This document shows, in pieces, positions 52,404-60,991 of a DNA stretch of 64,000 nt. Under the pieces are notes generated by a model. The model ran no database searches and was not told the DNA's origin. It worked only from the letters and a program-made list of their open reading frames with translations. This stretch comes from Candidatus Gastranaerophilales bacterium. GTDB taxonomy: Bacteria; Cyanobacteriota; Vampirovibrionia; Gastranaerophilales; Gastranaerophilaceae. Positions within the stretch are counted from its first letter, which is position 1. Each line of letters starts with the position of its first letter. A program made the position numbers and the translations under genes. The stretch lies in assembly GCA_944325785.1 (NCBI GenBank), contig CALVBN010000002.1, forward strand, positions 155,026 to 219,025, written 5' to 3'.

Positions 52404-53095
52404 TCAAATCATGTGTTTCTTTACAAGAATTTCTATTTCTTCTTGGTTATATCTTGAATAATAACATTCTAAACCTTGGATGCCACTTGCTATCATTGTT
52501 TCAAGGCGTGGAAGAAATTCTTCTTTTGATAAATGTTTTTCTCCTTCGCCTCCTAGAGGATGAGCCCAAACAGGAATTCCACCTGCATTTTTTATTATTT
52601 GAATGGCCTCATCGCCATCGAATCTAGAATTGCCTGTTTTACATCCGTCTAAATATTTTCTCATTGCATCAAGGTTGTTATCAGATAGGCCTCTATTTAC
52701 TAAAATATTTGCAAAATGGGTTTTTACGACACTTGGTCTTGAATAAAGCTAATCAAGTTCTTCTTGAGTTAGTGTGATATCCCAAACTTCTTTTAAATAC
52801 GCGATTCTTTTTTCTAGTTTGTTTCTTCTTAGAATTTTTCCTTGAGCGATTAAATCATTTAATTCTTTATTATCAGGGTTAATGTTATATCTGTTTTGCA
52901 AGTAAGTTCAACACCTTTTATGAATTTAATATTACTAGGTAGGTGTTTTTGAACTTCTGATAATCCGCCAATGGTGTCATGATCAGTTATTGCAAAAATA
53001 TTTATTCCTGCATCTTGAATATTTTTTATTAATTCCGGGATAGAATCGCTTCCATCGGAAAAATTGCTATGTATATGTAAATCAGCTTTAATCAT
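52404..53095 (-). pseudogene. Broken PHP-domain phosphoesterase (TrpH type)
   Basis: The N-terminal frame (MIKADLHIHSNFSDGSDSIPELI ... FAITDHDTIGG ... FIKGVELT) is intact with the PHP metal residues HIH and DHD. It then runs into a stop after DITLTLIIKN, where the reading frame shifts to one that continues as NKELNDLIAQGKILRRNKL. That frame has an in-frame TAG at about 52750, and beyond it LYSRPSVVKTHFANILVNRG leads into MRKYLDG ... VWAHPLGGEG (the later His motif). The usual C-terminal GGSDFHG-like metal motif is missing; the sequence stops at VKKHMI. So it has a deletion or frameshift, a nonsense codon and a 3' truncation. Confidence 0.85.
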
Positions 53096-53155
53096 ATTTA
53101 CATTGTAGTACAAAGTTAAATATTATAATATAATTTATACAAGAGAGGGATTTAA

Positions 53156-54448
53156 ATGTATATTCCATATTATGAATTGGCTCAAAGTATATCAAAAATT
53201 TTGCCAAAAGCTTGGCAGAAGAAATTTGTTGATTATGGATATAATTTAAAGATTAAACAAAATTTAGATTTTATAAATAAAAATATCGTAAATGTAAAAA
53301 AAAGGTTATCTAAAAAAATTAAAACTCAAAAACTAAATGTTATATTTTATGTTTACGATGATACAAAATGGAAATGTCAAAGTTTATATGATTTGATGGA
53401 TAAAAGTGAAAACTTTATTCCATATATTTATGTAACTAAAAATGCAGCTCCTCAGAATAATTGCAATTATCAAACAGATGATGATTTGAGAAAAGTATAT
53501 GATTTTTTTGCAAAGAAGTCTATGCGAGTAAAATACGCATACAATATTGAGAAACAAAAATATATTCCTTTTGAAAAAATGAATCCTAAACCTGATATTA
53601 TAATATATCAGCATCCATGGTATGTTGAAAGAACTCAAGGTCCGGTTGTCTGCTCAAAATTTGCATTAACTTATTATGTTCCATACTATATTTCAGATAC
53701 AGATGAATGGTTTGAGTATGATTTAAGATTCCATAAATATATTTATAAATATTTTGTTCCATCTGATATAGTTAGAAAAAATTATGCAAAAAAGATGTCT
53801 AATAATGGGAAGAATTTAGTTGTTTCAGGACACCCTCAATTGGATTATTTCTATTTGAATAAAAATAATAGTGCTAGTGATACAAATAACAAGGTAATAA
53901 TATATGCCCCTCATTGGACTGTTTGTGGTGATAATATAAGATATTCAACATTTGATTGGTCAGGGCGAGAAATTTTAGAATTTGCAAAATCTCATAGAGA
54001 GTTTAATTGGGTAATGAAGCCTCATCCGTTGCTTTATAACTTTTTATATCAGTCTGGATATATGTCAAAAAATGAAACTGATAAATATTTTGATGACTGG
54101 CGCGAAATTGGTCAAGTTTTTGATTCAGGTGATTATATGGAGCTATTCAGTAATTCTTCAGTTATGATTACTGATTCAGGATCCTTTTTGATTGAGTATC
54201 TTTTAACAAGAAGACCTTGTATTCACTTGGTATCAGAAAAATTTATTGGTAATGAAACAGCAAAACAAATATGTGCTGGTTATTATAATGCACATAATAA
54301 AGAAGAAATGTATTCTTTATTAAATGAAGTTATTTTAGCTAATAATGATTCTAAGAAATCTGAGAGAGATTTAATTATTCAATCAATGAATTTAGATAAT
54401 AATTATGCCGCTCAAAATATTGTGAACGAAATAATAAATGATTTATGA
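53156..54448 (+). CDS. CDP-glycerol glycerophosphotransferase-like glycosyltransferase
   Basis: 430 residues of the CDP-glycerol:poly(glycerophosphate) transferase type (TagB/TagF fold, GT-B). VVSGHPQLDYFY, IIYAPHWT, FNWVMKPHPLL, and DYMELFSNSSVMITDSGSFLIEYLLTRRPCIHLV are the typical donor-site motifs. The basic amphipathic N-terminus (about 1-60) probably binds the membrane. It transfers a CDP-activated polyol phosphate to a glycan. Start of a plus-strand run of three genes. Confidence 0.85.
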   Translation: MYIPYYELAQSISKILPKAWQKKFVDYGYNLKIKQNLDFINKNIVNVKKRLSKKIKTQKLNVIFYVYDDTKWKCQSLYDLMDKSENFIPYIYVTKNAAPQNNCNYQTDDDLRKVYDFFAKKSMRVKYAYNIEKQKYIPFEKMNPKPDIIIYQHPWYVERTQGPVVCSKFALTYYVPYYISDTDEWFEYDLRFHKYIYKYFVPSDIVRKNYAKKMSNNGKNLVVSGHPQLDYFYLNKNNSASDTNNKVIIYAPHWTVCGDNIRYSTFDWSGREILEFAKSHREFNWVMKPHPLLYNFLYQSGYMSKNETDKYFDDWREIGQVFDSGDYMELFSNSSVMITDSGSFLIEYLLTRRPCIHLVSEKFIGNETAKQICAGYYNAHNKEEMYSLLNEVILANNDSKKSERDLIIQSMNLDNNYAAQNIVNEIINDL

Positions 54449-54460
54449 TAGGATAATATT

Positions 54461-55546
54461 ATGAAAAAGAAACTATTAATGGTTTTAGGACCAACAGAAA
54501 TAGAAAAAGATATTTTAAAAGAAGGTGCTAATTCTCAAGAATATATGAGAACACTAGATTATACTAATAAATGGTTTCGTATTTTTGATAATTTAAAATA
54601 TGCATTTCAGACAAAAAATCCTGTTGTAGTCTATGCTACATCAGGCACTGGTGCAATGGAAGCTGCAGTTACTAATTTTTTATCCTCAAATGATAAAGTT
54701 ATTTATATAAATGGAGGATCTTTTGGTAAAAGATGGGGGGATATTTGTCAAAAGCATAATATCGAAACTGTTGAAATTCCTGTGGAATTTGGTAAAACCC
54801 CAAATATTGAAAATGTAAAAAAATATATAGAACAGAATTCCGATGTAAAAGCTTTATTTGCAACTTTAAACGAAACTTCATCTGGGGTATTAACAGATAT
54901 TAAAGCAATTGGTGAAATTTTAAAAAATTATCCAGATATTTTATTTATAGTTGATTGTGTAAGTGGATTATTATCGGAAGAATTTTTGCAAGATGAGTGG
55001 GGTGTAGATATTGCAGTTTCAGCATCTCAAAAAGCATTTGCCTTACCTCCTGGATTGGGATTTTTATCAGCAAGTCAGAAGGCCTTAGAGAGAGCAGAAA
55101 AATCAAATTTAAGAAATTTTTATTTTGATATTTTTGATTATGTAAATAATGCAAATAGAGGGCAAACTCCTTTTACTCCTGCTGTTGGAATTGTAAATCA
55201 ATTGGATAAGAGATTACAAAAAATAAAAAAAGAAGGTTTGGTAAATTTTAGAAATAGATATAAACAAAATACATTATATCTAAGGGAAGGACTGCAAAAA
55301 CTTGGTTTTAATGTTCTTGCAGAGAATCCGACTAATTGTGTTACAGCAGTTTATACCAATGATGTAGATGCTTATCAGATAGTTCAAATAATGAGAGAAA
55401 AATATGATATCGAAATAGCACCTTCTGGCGGTGATTTAAAACATAAGTTGTTTCGTGTTGGAAATTTTGGAAATATTACTTTAAAAGATATAAAAAAATT
55501 TTTAAAATGTTTAAGAAGAATTATAGAGGAAATTAATTATGATTAA
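54461..55546 (+). CDS. Class V aminotransferase
   Basis: 361 residues of the alanine-glyoxylate / serine-pyruvate / aminoethylphosphonate transaminase group. MVLGPTEIEKDILKEG, ATSGTGAMEAA, LNETSSGVLTDI, IVDCVSGLLSEEF and the PLP lysine Lys191 in SASQKAFALPPGLGF identify it. It overlaps the cytidylyltransferase gene by 8 bp, so both probably act in one pathway, possibly making an amino-alcohol or aminophosphonate that is then CDP-activated. The real substrate cannot be read from sequence. Confidence 0.83.
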   Translation: MKKKLLMVLGPTEIEKDILKEGANSQEYMRTLDYTNKWFRIFDNLKYAFQTKNPVVVYATSGTGAMEAAVTNFLSSNDKVIYINGGSFGKRWGDICQKHNIETVEIPVEFGKTPNIENVKKYIEQNSDVKALFATLNETSSGVLTDIKAIGEILKNYPDILFIVDCVSGLLSEEFLQDEWGVDIAVSASQKAFALPPGLGFLSASQKALERAEKSNLRNFYFDIFDYVNNANRGQTPFTPAVGIVNQLDKRLQKIKKEGLVNFRNRYKQNTLYLREGLQKLGFNVLAENPTNCVTAVYTNDVDAYQIVQIMREKYDIEIAPSGGDLKHKLFRVGNFGNITLKDIKKFLKCLRRIIEEINYD

Positions 55547-55997
55547 TAATAAAACCGTAGTTTATACATCAGGAACATTTGATATGTTACATATTAATCA
55601 TTTAAAAATGATTGAATATGCAAGAGCATTAGGTGATATTCTGATTGTTGGTGTAAATACAGATGAACTAGTAAATGAATACAAGTCTGAACCAGTGATA
55701 CCTTTTGAGGAACGTATTGCTTTAATGAGGGCTATAAAATACCCAGATATCGTGATTCCGCAACATAGTTTAGATCATAGAGACAAGGTTAAAAAATTAA
55801 AATTTGATGTTTTTGTAGTCGGTGATGATTGGGCTGGAAAATACGATTATTTAGAAGAACTAGGAGTAACAGTAGTTTATTTCCCTTATGGTAGAAGTTG
55901 TAGTTCTACAAGTCTTAAGGAAAAGATTTATAATAATTATAAAGAACTAATTAATAAAACCGATAATCATTTACCTAGTGATATTAATGTAGGATAA
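55539..55997 (+). CDS. TagD-like cytidylyltransferase with variant HxNH motif
   Basis: 152 residues close to glycerol-3-phosphate cytidylyltransferase: SGTFDMLHINHLKMIEYARALGDILIVGV, PFEERIALMRAIKYPD, VFVVGDDWAGKYDYLEELG and a C-terminal signature, RSCSSTSLKEKI (normally RTxGISTT). The catalytic HxGH is HINH here. It forms a CDP-alcohol or CDP-phosphonate donor, plausibly used by the upstream transferase and by the two LicD proteins downstream. Ends two bases before the convergent licD gene. Confidence 0.85.
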   Translation: MINNKTVVYTSGTFDMLHINHLKMIEYARALGDILIVGVNTDELVNEYKSEPVIPFEERIALMRAIKYPDIVIPQHSLDHRDKVKKLKFDVFVVGDDWAGKYDYLEELGVTVVYFPYGRSCSSTSLKEKIYNNYKELINKTDNHLPSDINVG

Positions 55998-55998
55998 A

Positions 55999-57081
55999 TT
56001 ATAAAATTTTTTTAGTAATCTCCTTGTAACGTTTACTTAATTCTGGTGCAATTTTAATATCATTAGGAAGTTGATTCCAATTGGGGTATTGATTTGATAT
56101 GTATTCCTCCATGTTGTTAGGGGCAAAGAATTCCATATTTTCAAATAAGATTTTTCTTAATGGGAAAATTGTATTTTTTGTCATAAATTGATTAATAGGG
56201 AACAAATAACTATCCAAGCTATCAAATCCAAAAAATATTTTATTGCTTACGAGAGTAATATTATTGTTATTGTCTATTTTATTACGTATGTATTGGTATT
56301 TTTCTTTGTAGTTTAATATAGAATTACAATTTTTACGGATAGTATTTATGTCTTTTTTAATATCTTCAATCGTGTATGCCTCAGAATAAAAGTCGTGAGG
56401 GAAAATGTCAAGACATAAAAAATCTTTTATACTAGTACCTTGCATAATTTGTATATGATGGTGTGTGATTGAAAATAAAATCTGATTAGAGTATTTATGT
56501 AAATATTCCTCAAAAACAGATAATTTATTTTCTTTGTTTTCCATAATTTTAGAAACATCAATTTCAATAAATTTTTCTTTTAATAAAAGCTTTAAATTTT
56601 CGTAATCGTTTCTCATCATACCAATATCCATATCATCATCCCATGGGATAAAACCTTTATGTCTTAAGTATCCAATTAGGGTTCCTGATGTTATAAAATA
56701 TTGTAAATTATGTTGCGTGAAAATATCACATAATTTTTTACAGAAATGGACATTTTTAAGTTGATATTCTCTTAAAAAAGAATTCTGGCAAGGGAGTAAG
56801 TTATAGATATTTATATTTTGGAGTAATGTATTTAGTATGCAAAGTGATAATTTGTAAAATTTTTTTTGTTCTTTATAACTCTTCCATTTCTTTTGTAATT
56901 TAATATGTTTTAAGTAATTATCGTGATTTTTTTGTATGATATTATTTTTATCGTCGTCTTTTATTAATTTATATATAAATTTATATGTACGTAAATTTTC
57001 ATCAATCAAGTTTTGTAGTTTATATGATTGATAAATTTTTATTTTTCGTTTGATTTTATTAATGATTATACTTTTTTGCAT
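55999..57081 (-). CDS. LicD-family phosphotransferase, copy 1
   Basis: 360 residues. The LicD core reads YFITSGTLIGYLRHKGFIPWDDDMDIGMMRNDY (about 128-160), a nucleotidyltransferase-fold motif with the DDDMD metal site. LicD proteins transfer phosphocholine, or related CDP-activated phosphates, to glycans. The N-terminal ~90 residues are a basic helical extension. Very AT-rich coding sequence. It pairs with the next gene (10-bp gap), its own paralogue. Confidence 0.87.
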   Translation of the reverse strand: MQKSIIINKIKRKIKIYQSYKLQNLIDENLRTYKFIYKLIKDDDKNNIIQKNHDNYLKHIKLQKKWKSYKEQKKFYKLSLCILNTLLQNINIYNLLPCQNSFLREYQLKNVHFCKKLCDIFTQHNLQYFITSGTLIGYLRHKGFIPWDDDMDIGMMRNDYENLKLLLKEKFIEIDVSKIMENKENKLSVFEEYLHKYSNQILFSITHHHIQIMQGTSIKDFLCLDIFPHDFYSEAYTIEDIKKDINTIRKNCNSILNYKEKYQYIRNKIDNNNNITLVSNKIFFGFDSLDSYLFPINQFMTKNTIFPLRKILFENMEFFAPNNMEEYISNQYPNWNQLPNDIKIAPELSKRYKEITKKIL

Positions 57082-57091
57082 GAGTTTAAAT

Positions 57092-58132
57092 TTATGTAAT
57101 ATCTTGTAAAAATTTTAACATTTTTTTGTATTTTAAATATAAATCTCTATATTTTATAAACTTAAATGTTAGTTTATTTTTTATTTTTTTGAGGTTTACT
57201 CTTTTATCAATATTTTTTATTTCAGTTTTTGCTTTTTGGTTTTGTTTAAATTTTTGCCTGTGCATATCAATTTCAATTTCTGCAGGCATTTCCATGAAAT
57301 TGTTGCCATAATTTATTCTTAAATGTTTTTCGATGTTATTAGGGGCACATAGAGATGTATTTTCAAATTGTATTTTTTTTATTGGAAATACATCATCAAT
57401 TGATAATAGTTCTTTGCATGGGATGTCTATTAAGTCGCAGTTATCAATTCCATAATATACAGTATTAGAATGCTTTACAATCTTATATTTATCCTTTACA
57501 TCATTTTGAAATTGTTCAATTAAATTAAATTGTTTCAACCTGTATATATCTTTCCGCATTTGAATTGCGTATTCTTGCATATCTTTCAGTGTAATGTCAT
57601 CTGAATAGTAATCGTATGGAAATACTTCTAGTAATATTATTTCTCCTTTTGAATTGCCTTTAAATATTTGTAAATGAGTGGGGCATTTCATAAATAATAT
57701 ATTATTTATGTTTTTTTTGATAGATTGATTCATTAAGATATATTTATTTCTACTGTTAATAGTTAAATTATCGACATTTATTTCAATATGATGTCTTTTA
57801 AGATAATCAATTAGGGTATTGTAATCGTTTCTCATCATACCAATATCCATATCATCATCCCAAGGGATAAATCCCTTATGTCTATAAGCACCCAAAAGGT
57901 TTCCAGAGATTAAAAAGTAGGAGATATTTTGAGTTTCAAAAATATCGAACCAATAGTTTGCAAAATCTAATATTGCTAACTGATATTTCCTTAAATATCC
58001 TGTGGCTGGTTTAAGATTAGAAATATTTATATCTCTTTGTATTTCAAAATATTTTTTTAATGTTTTTTTATATAAATTTTTGTATATTCTAGTAAGAAAA
58101 AATATATTCTTAATAAAATCTGTTATATTCAT
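57092..58132 (-). CDS. LicD-family phosphotransferase, copy 2
   Basis: 346 residues, core YFLISGNLLGAYRHKGFIPWDDDMDIGMMRNDYN (about 72-105), near-identical to copy 1 over this block but divergent elsewhere. A tandem duplication in which the C-terminal APNN[IM]E..[IL]...Y motif is also shared. Its start codon abuts the stop of the small YGAG-domain gene upstream, so the minus-strand order is FemAB-like, YGAG domain, licD2, licD1. Confidence 0.87.
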   Translation of the reverse strand: MNITDFIKNIFFLTRIYKNLYKKTLKKYFEIQRDINISNLKPATGYLRKYQLAILDFANYWFDIFETQNISYFLISGNLLGAYRHKGFIPWDDDMDIGMMRNDYNTLIDYLKRHHIEINVDNLTINSRNKYILMNQSIKKNINNILFMKCPTHLQIFKGNSKGEIILLEVFPYDYYSDDITLKDMQEYAIQMRKDIYRLKQFNLIEQFQNDVKDKYKIVKHSNTVYYGIDNCDLIDIPCKELLSIDDVFPIKKIQFENTSLCAPNNIEKHLRINYGNNFMEMPAEIEIDMHRQKFKQNQKAKTEIKNIDKRVNLKKIKNKLTFKFIKYRDLYLKYKKMLKFLQDIT

Positions 58133-58536
58133 TATTTCTCCAATAAAAAAAGTTTAATTATAAAAAATATTGTAGGTTCAATTAAAGATATAATTTTTTT
58201 ATCTTCATTCGGTGTATTAATAAGCAGTTTATATTCTAAGTAGTCTAGTAGCCATACATCATCATATAAAGCAACTGCAAGAATATCATAATCAAAAGTT
58301 TTTAGTTCTTCTGGAGAAATTGGATGATATTTTGTTGTGTTAGTTTGTTTTGAAGATTCGAATTTTTTATCACATATTGCGACTATATTAAGCGATGATA
58401 AATCGAAATTTTGTTCTAAAATTTCAAAATATAATCCAGCTCCGTAGATTGCAATTTTCTTATTTTTGTATTTTTTTGCTAATTTATTAATTTGTTTTTG
58501 TGCGTTAACTTCTTTAAAATATTTTAGAATATCCAT
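58132..58536 (-). CDS. Stand-alone YGAG/LNI Rossmann-like domain protein
   Basis: 134 residues. The dinucleotide-type turn IAIYGAG (31-34) follows KKYKNKK, and then NFDLSSLNIVAICDKKF; later PISPEELKTFDYDILAVALYD. This is the same domain that forms the C-terminus of the next protein upstream and the N-termini of the two plus-strand proteins at 59.9 and 61.0 kb. It resembles the nucleotide-binding half-domains of nucleotide-sugar epimerases/PglD. Alone it would have no catalytic partner; it might bind one of the enzymes or a nucleotide. Function unknown. Confidence 0.75.
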   Translation of the reverse strand: MDILKYFKEVNAQKQINKLAKKYKNKKIAIYGAGLYFEILEQNFDLSSLNIVAICDKKFESSKQTNTTKYHPISPEELKTFDYDILAVALYDDVWLLDYLEYKLLINTPNEDKKIISLIEPTIFFIIKLFLLEK

Positions 58537-58551
58537 TGTGCCTCAAATTGT

Positions 58552-59895
58552 TTAGTAAAGAAAAGGTTTAATTTTTTTTCGTTTTAAAACTTTATAATAT
58601 TTTGTTTTTAAATCTTTTATTATTTCATCATATCTTGAAATTAATACATATATGGAGTCAAAGTCAATAGTTTCTAGTTCTTGTGGTGTAATACATTTAT
58701 ATCCATAAAAGTTATCAATTTTATTATTAGCAAATCCTCTATCACATACTCCAATGATATTTAAATCTTTTAGGTCATAATTTTGCAATAATTGTTTTGC
58801 CATTAAGCCCGCTCCATATAGAACAATTTTTTTATTTTTATTAATCTTAGAAAGATGTTTAATGTGTTTTTCTAACTTAATTGTTTTAAAATAATCTAGA
58901 TAATTATTGGTTGGTAATTTACTTTTTTGTATATATATTTTTAATCCCATAAAATATATAAATTTTTCTAGTCTTCCATTGTTATCTAGTTGGGATTTAT
59001 AAGAAAATAATTTTCTTAATAATGGTGTATAAGTAAAGTAGCCTTCGTAAGTATTTGTTTTTATAGCTTTAGAATTCGCTTTATAATCGTATTCCCCCCC
59101 GCCGAGGTATACTTTTTTAATTTTTCTTTTTATCATTTCTTCAATACCATAATAATATAGCATTTCTCCAATACTATATTTAGAATATTGGTGGTCGTAT
59201 GCAAGATTAACTTGGTATGCATCATGATTATCATATATAGAGTATAAAAGATATGCAGCAATGCTATCATTAATTGTTAATGTATAAACATCTGTTATTC
59301 CATAAAAATTAGATAATAAATCTTTTGTTGATATACCACTATACGCAGTTTCATAATCATTTCTTTTTAATACAAGAAATTTTTCTAATAAATTTTCTGT
59401 GAGTTGAGATTTCTGGTAATGCTCAAATTTACAATTATAGTTTTTTTCTAATTTTTTTCTTTTTGAACGTCTGTTATATCTCGAACGAGAAGAAAATTGT
59501 TTATCAAACTCTTCCTGAGAGTCAGGTAGTGTTAATAGCCAGTGAACTGTTTTATTTACATCTTTGCTTTTGTTTAAAGATTGTATGATGTAAAATCTAT
59601 CAATTGAAAACTTTTCATAAATAAATTTAAGGATAGCATTATACTCATCTTTGGTTAGGTCCATCATGTATAGACCAAGATAACAATATAAACCGTGAAT
59701 ATGAAAAGATAAATATTTTATTTTATTTTTATATTGTATTTGTAAAAGTTCAAAATCGTTATTAAATTTGATATCCGCTCTGTTGAATAAAATATTAGGT
59801 TTTACAAGTTTAATTTTTTGATATTTCTCTTCTTTATTAACTAAGTCTATTTTTATTTTATGCACATTATATCTCTTTTCTTGAAATATTAACAC
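58552..59895 (-). CDS. FemAB/GNAT-like acyltransferase with C-terminal YGAG/LNI domain
   Basis: 447 residues at most. The N-terminal ~320 residues resemble the FemAB/Acetyltransf_6 acyltransferases (SRSRYNRRSKRKKL, DSIAAYLLYSIYDNHDAYQVNLAYDHQYSKYSIGEMLYYYGIEEMIKRKIKKVYLGGGEYDYK). Residues ~335-447 are the shared domain with IVLYGAG (357-363) and YDLKDLNIIGVCDRGF. The start is uncertain: GTG at 59895 or GTG at 59865 (closer to an AAAAGAGAT site). The role is probably N-acylation of a sugar or peptide amino group. Confidence 0.78.
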   Translation of the reverse strand: MLIFQEKRYNVHKIKIDLVNKEEKYQKIKLVKPNILFNRADIKFNNDFELLQIQYKNKIKYLSFHIHGLYCYLGLYMMDLTKDEYNAILKFIYEKFSIDRFYIIQSLNKSKDVNKTVHWLLTLPDSQEEFDKQFSSRSRYNRRSKRKKLEKNYNCKFEHYQKSQLTENLLEKFLVLKRNDYETAYSGISTKDLLSNFYGITDVYTLTINDSIAAYLLYSIYDNHDAYQVNLAYDHQYSKYSIGEMLYYYGIEEMIKRKIKKVYLGGGEYDYKANSKAIKTNTYEGYFTYTPLLRKLFSYKSQLDNNGRLEKFIYFMGLKIYIQKSKLPTNNYLDYFKTIKLEKHIKHLSKINKNKKIVLYGAGLMAKQLLQNYDLKDLNIIGVCDRGFANNKIDNFYGYKCITPQELETIDFDSIYVLISRYDEIIKDLKTKYYKVLKRKKIKPFLY

Positions 59896-59943
59896 TTCTA
59901 TAATATCATATAAATATTCAATATTAAGTTTTGGGGAGCTTTT

Positions 59944-60963
59944 GTGAAAAAATATTTAGAGAGTCATTGTTTTAGTTCGCGTTTAGCATATTTATCTAAA
60001 AAATTAAAAAATAAACGCATTTTAGTTTATGGAACAGGAAAAATGTTCCAGGAAATAATAAAAAATTACGACTTAAGTTGTTTGAATATCATTGGGATTA
60101 CCGATAGAAAGTATTTAATAGAAGATATTGGGCGCAAAGAATTTGGTTACCCAATTATTCCATTTTCAAAATGGCATGATGTAAATGCTGATGTTGTCTT
60201 GCTTTCTGTACAATATTATTTATCGTTACAAGAATCATTGAAGAAAACATTTTTCAACAAGTCTATCATTCCTTTTGTTGCTGTAAACCATGTCGATTGG
60301 CTTAAGTATTATGCATGTAAAATCCCTTTGATAAAAACATTATTTGGAGCAAAAAATAATGTTGTCGTTCTTGTAAAACAAAATGGTAAAAGAGTATATA
60401 ACCCCAAAATAAAAAATCTTTTTATAAAAATGACTGGTGAAAATAATTACATAGAAATCCATGAACCGTTTGATATAACAGAAAAGGTTGAGCTATTAGG
60501 ACATTCTGATAATAAAATAATTATTGGAGCAAATAATCAATATAGAAGAATGCGAGTTTTAATGGGCAGCAAAAATACTTTGCAAATTGGGCGTAATACT
60601 ACAACTGTTTCTGTTGCGATACATATGTTTTCAGGTTGTAATCGAATTGTTAGTATCGGTGATGATTGTCAATTTTCCTGGGAAATAATGATTAGAACAA
60701 CAGATGCTCATACTGTTTATGATAAAGATACAAGAAAAATTATTAATCCTGCAAAAGATGTTTATATAGGTAATCATGTTTGGGTTGCCAAAGATGTCAC
60801 AATATTAAAAGGAGCACGTATTCCTTCAAATTGTGTTGTAGGAGTTGCATCGGTTGTAAACAAAGAATTTACTGAAGAAAATACTATACTGGCCGGTACT
60901 CCTGCTAAAATTGTAAAAAGGAATATTAATTGGGATAGACGTGGTGTTGCTGATTTTGCCTGA
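59944..60963 (+). CDS. Hexapeptide acetyltransferase with N-terminal YGAG/LNI domain
   Basis: 339 residues, GTG start supported by GGGGAG. The N-terminal ~115 residues carry ILVYGTG (26-32) and NYDLSCLNIIGITDRKY. After a linker come left-handed beta-helix turns: IHMFSGCNRIVSIGDDCQFSWEIMIRTTDAHTVYD, DVYIGNHVWVAKDVTILKGARIPSNCVVGVASVVNKEFTEENTILAGTPAKIVKR, the signature of O/N-acetyltransferases. Its job is likely glycan O-acetylation. It is divergent from the FemAB-like gene, about 48 bp away. Confidence 0.85.
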   Translation: MKKYLESHCFSSRLAYLSKKLKNKRILVYGTGKMFQEIIKNYDLSCLNIIGITDRKYLIEDIGRKEFGYPIIPFSKWHDVNADVVLLSVQYYLSLQESLKKTFFNKSIIPFVAVNHVDWLKYYACKIPLIKTLFGAKNNVVVLVKQNGKRVYNPKIKNLFIKMTGENNYIEIHEPFDITEKVELLGHSDNKIIIGANNQYRRMRVLMGSKNTLQIGRNTTTVSVAIHMFSGCNRIVSIGDDCQFSWEIMIRTTDAHTVYDKDTRKIINPAKDVYIGNHVWVAKDVTILKGARIPSNCVVGVASVVNKEFTEENTILAGTPAKIVKRNINWDRRGVADFA

Positions 60964-60991
60964 GTATTATAAATAATGAAAAGGAGCCTTT

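Noticed and set aside
55539..55997. Nicotinate or pantetheine adenylyltransferase
   Set aside because: The GDDWAGKYD block and the nucleotidyltransferase spacing fit TagD-like cytidylyltransferases better.
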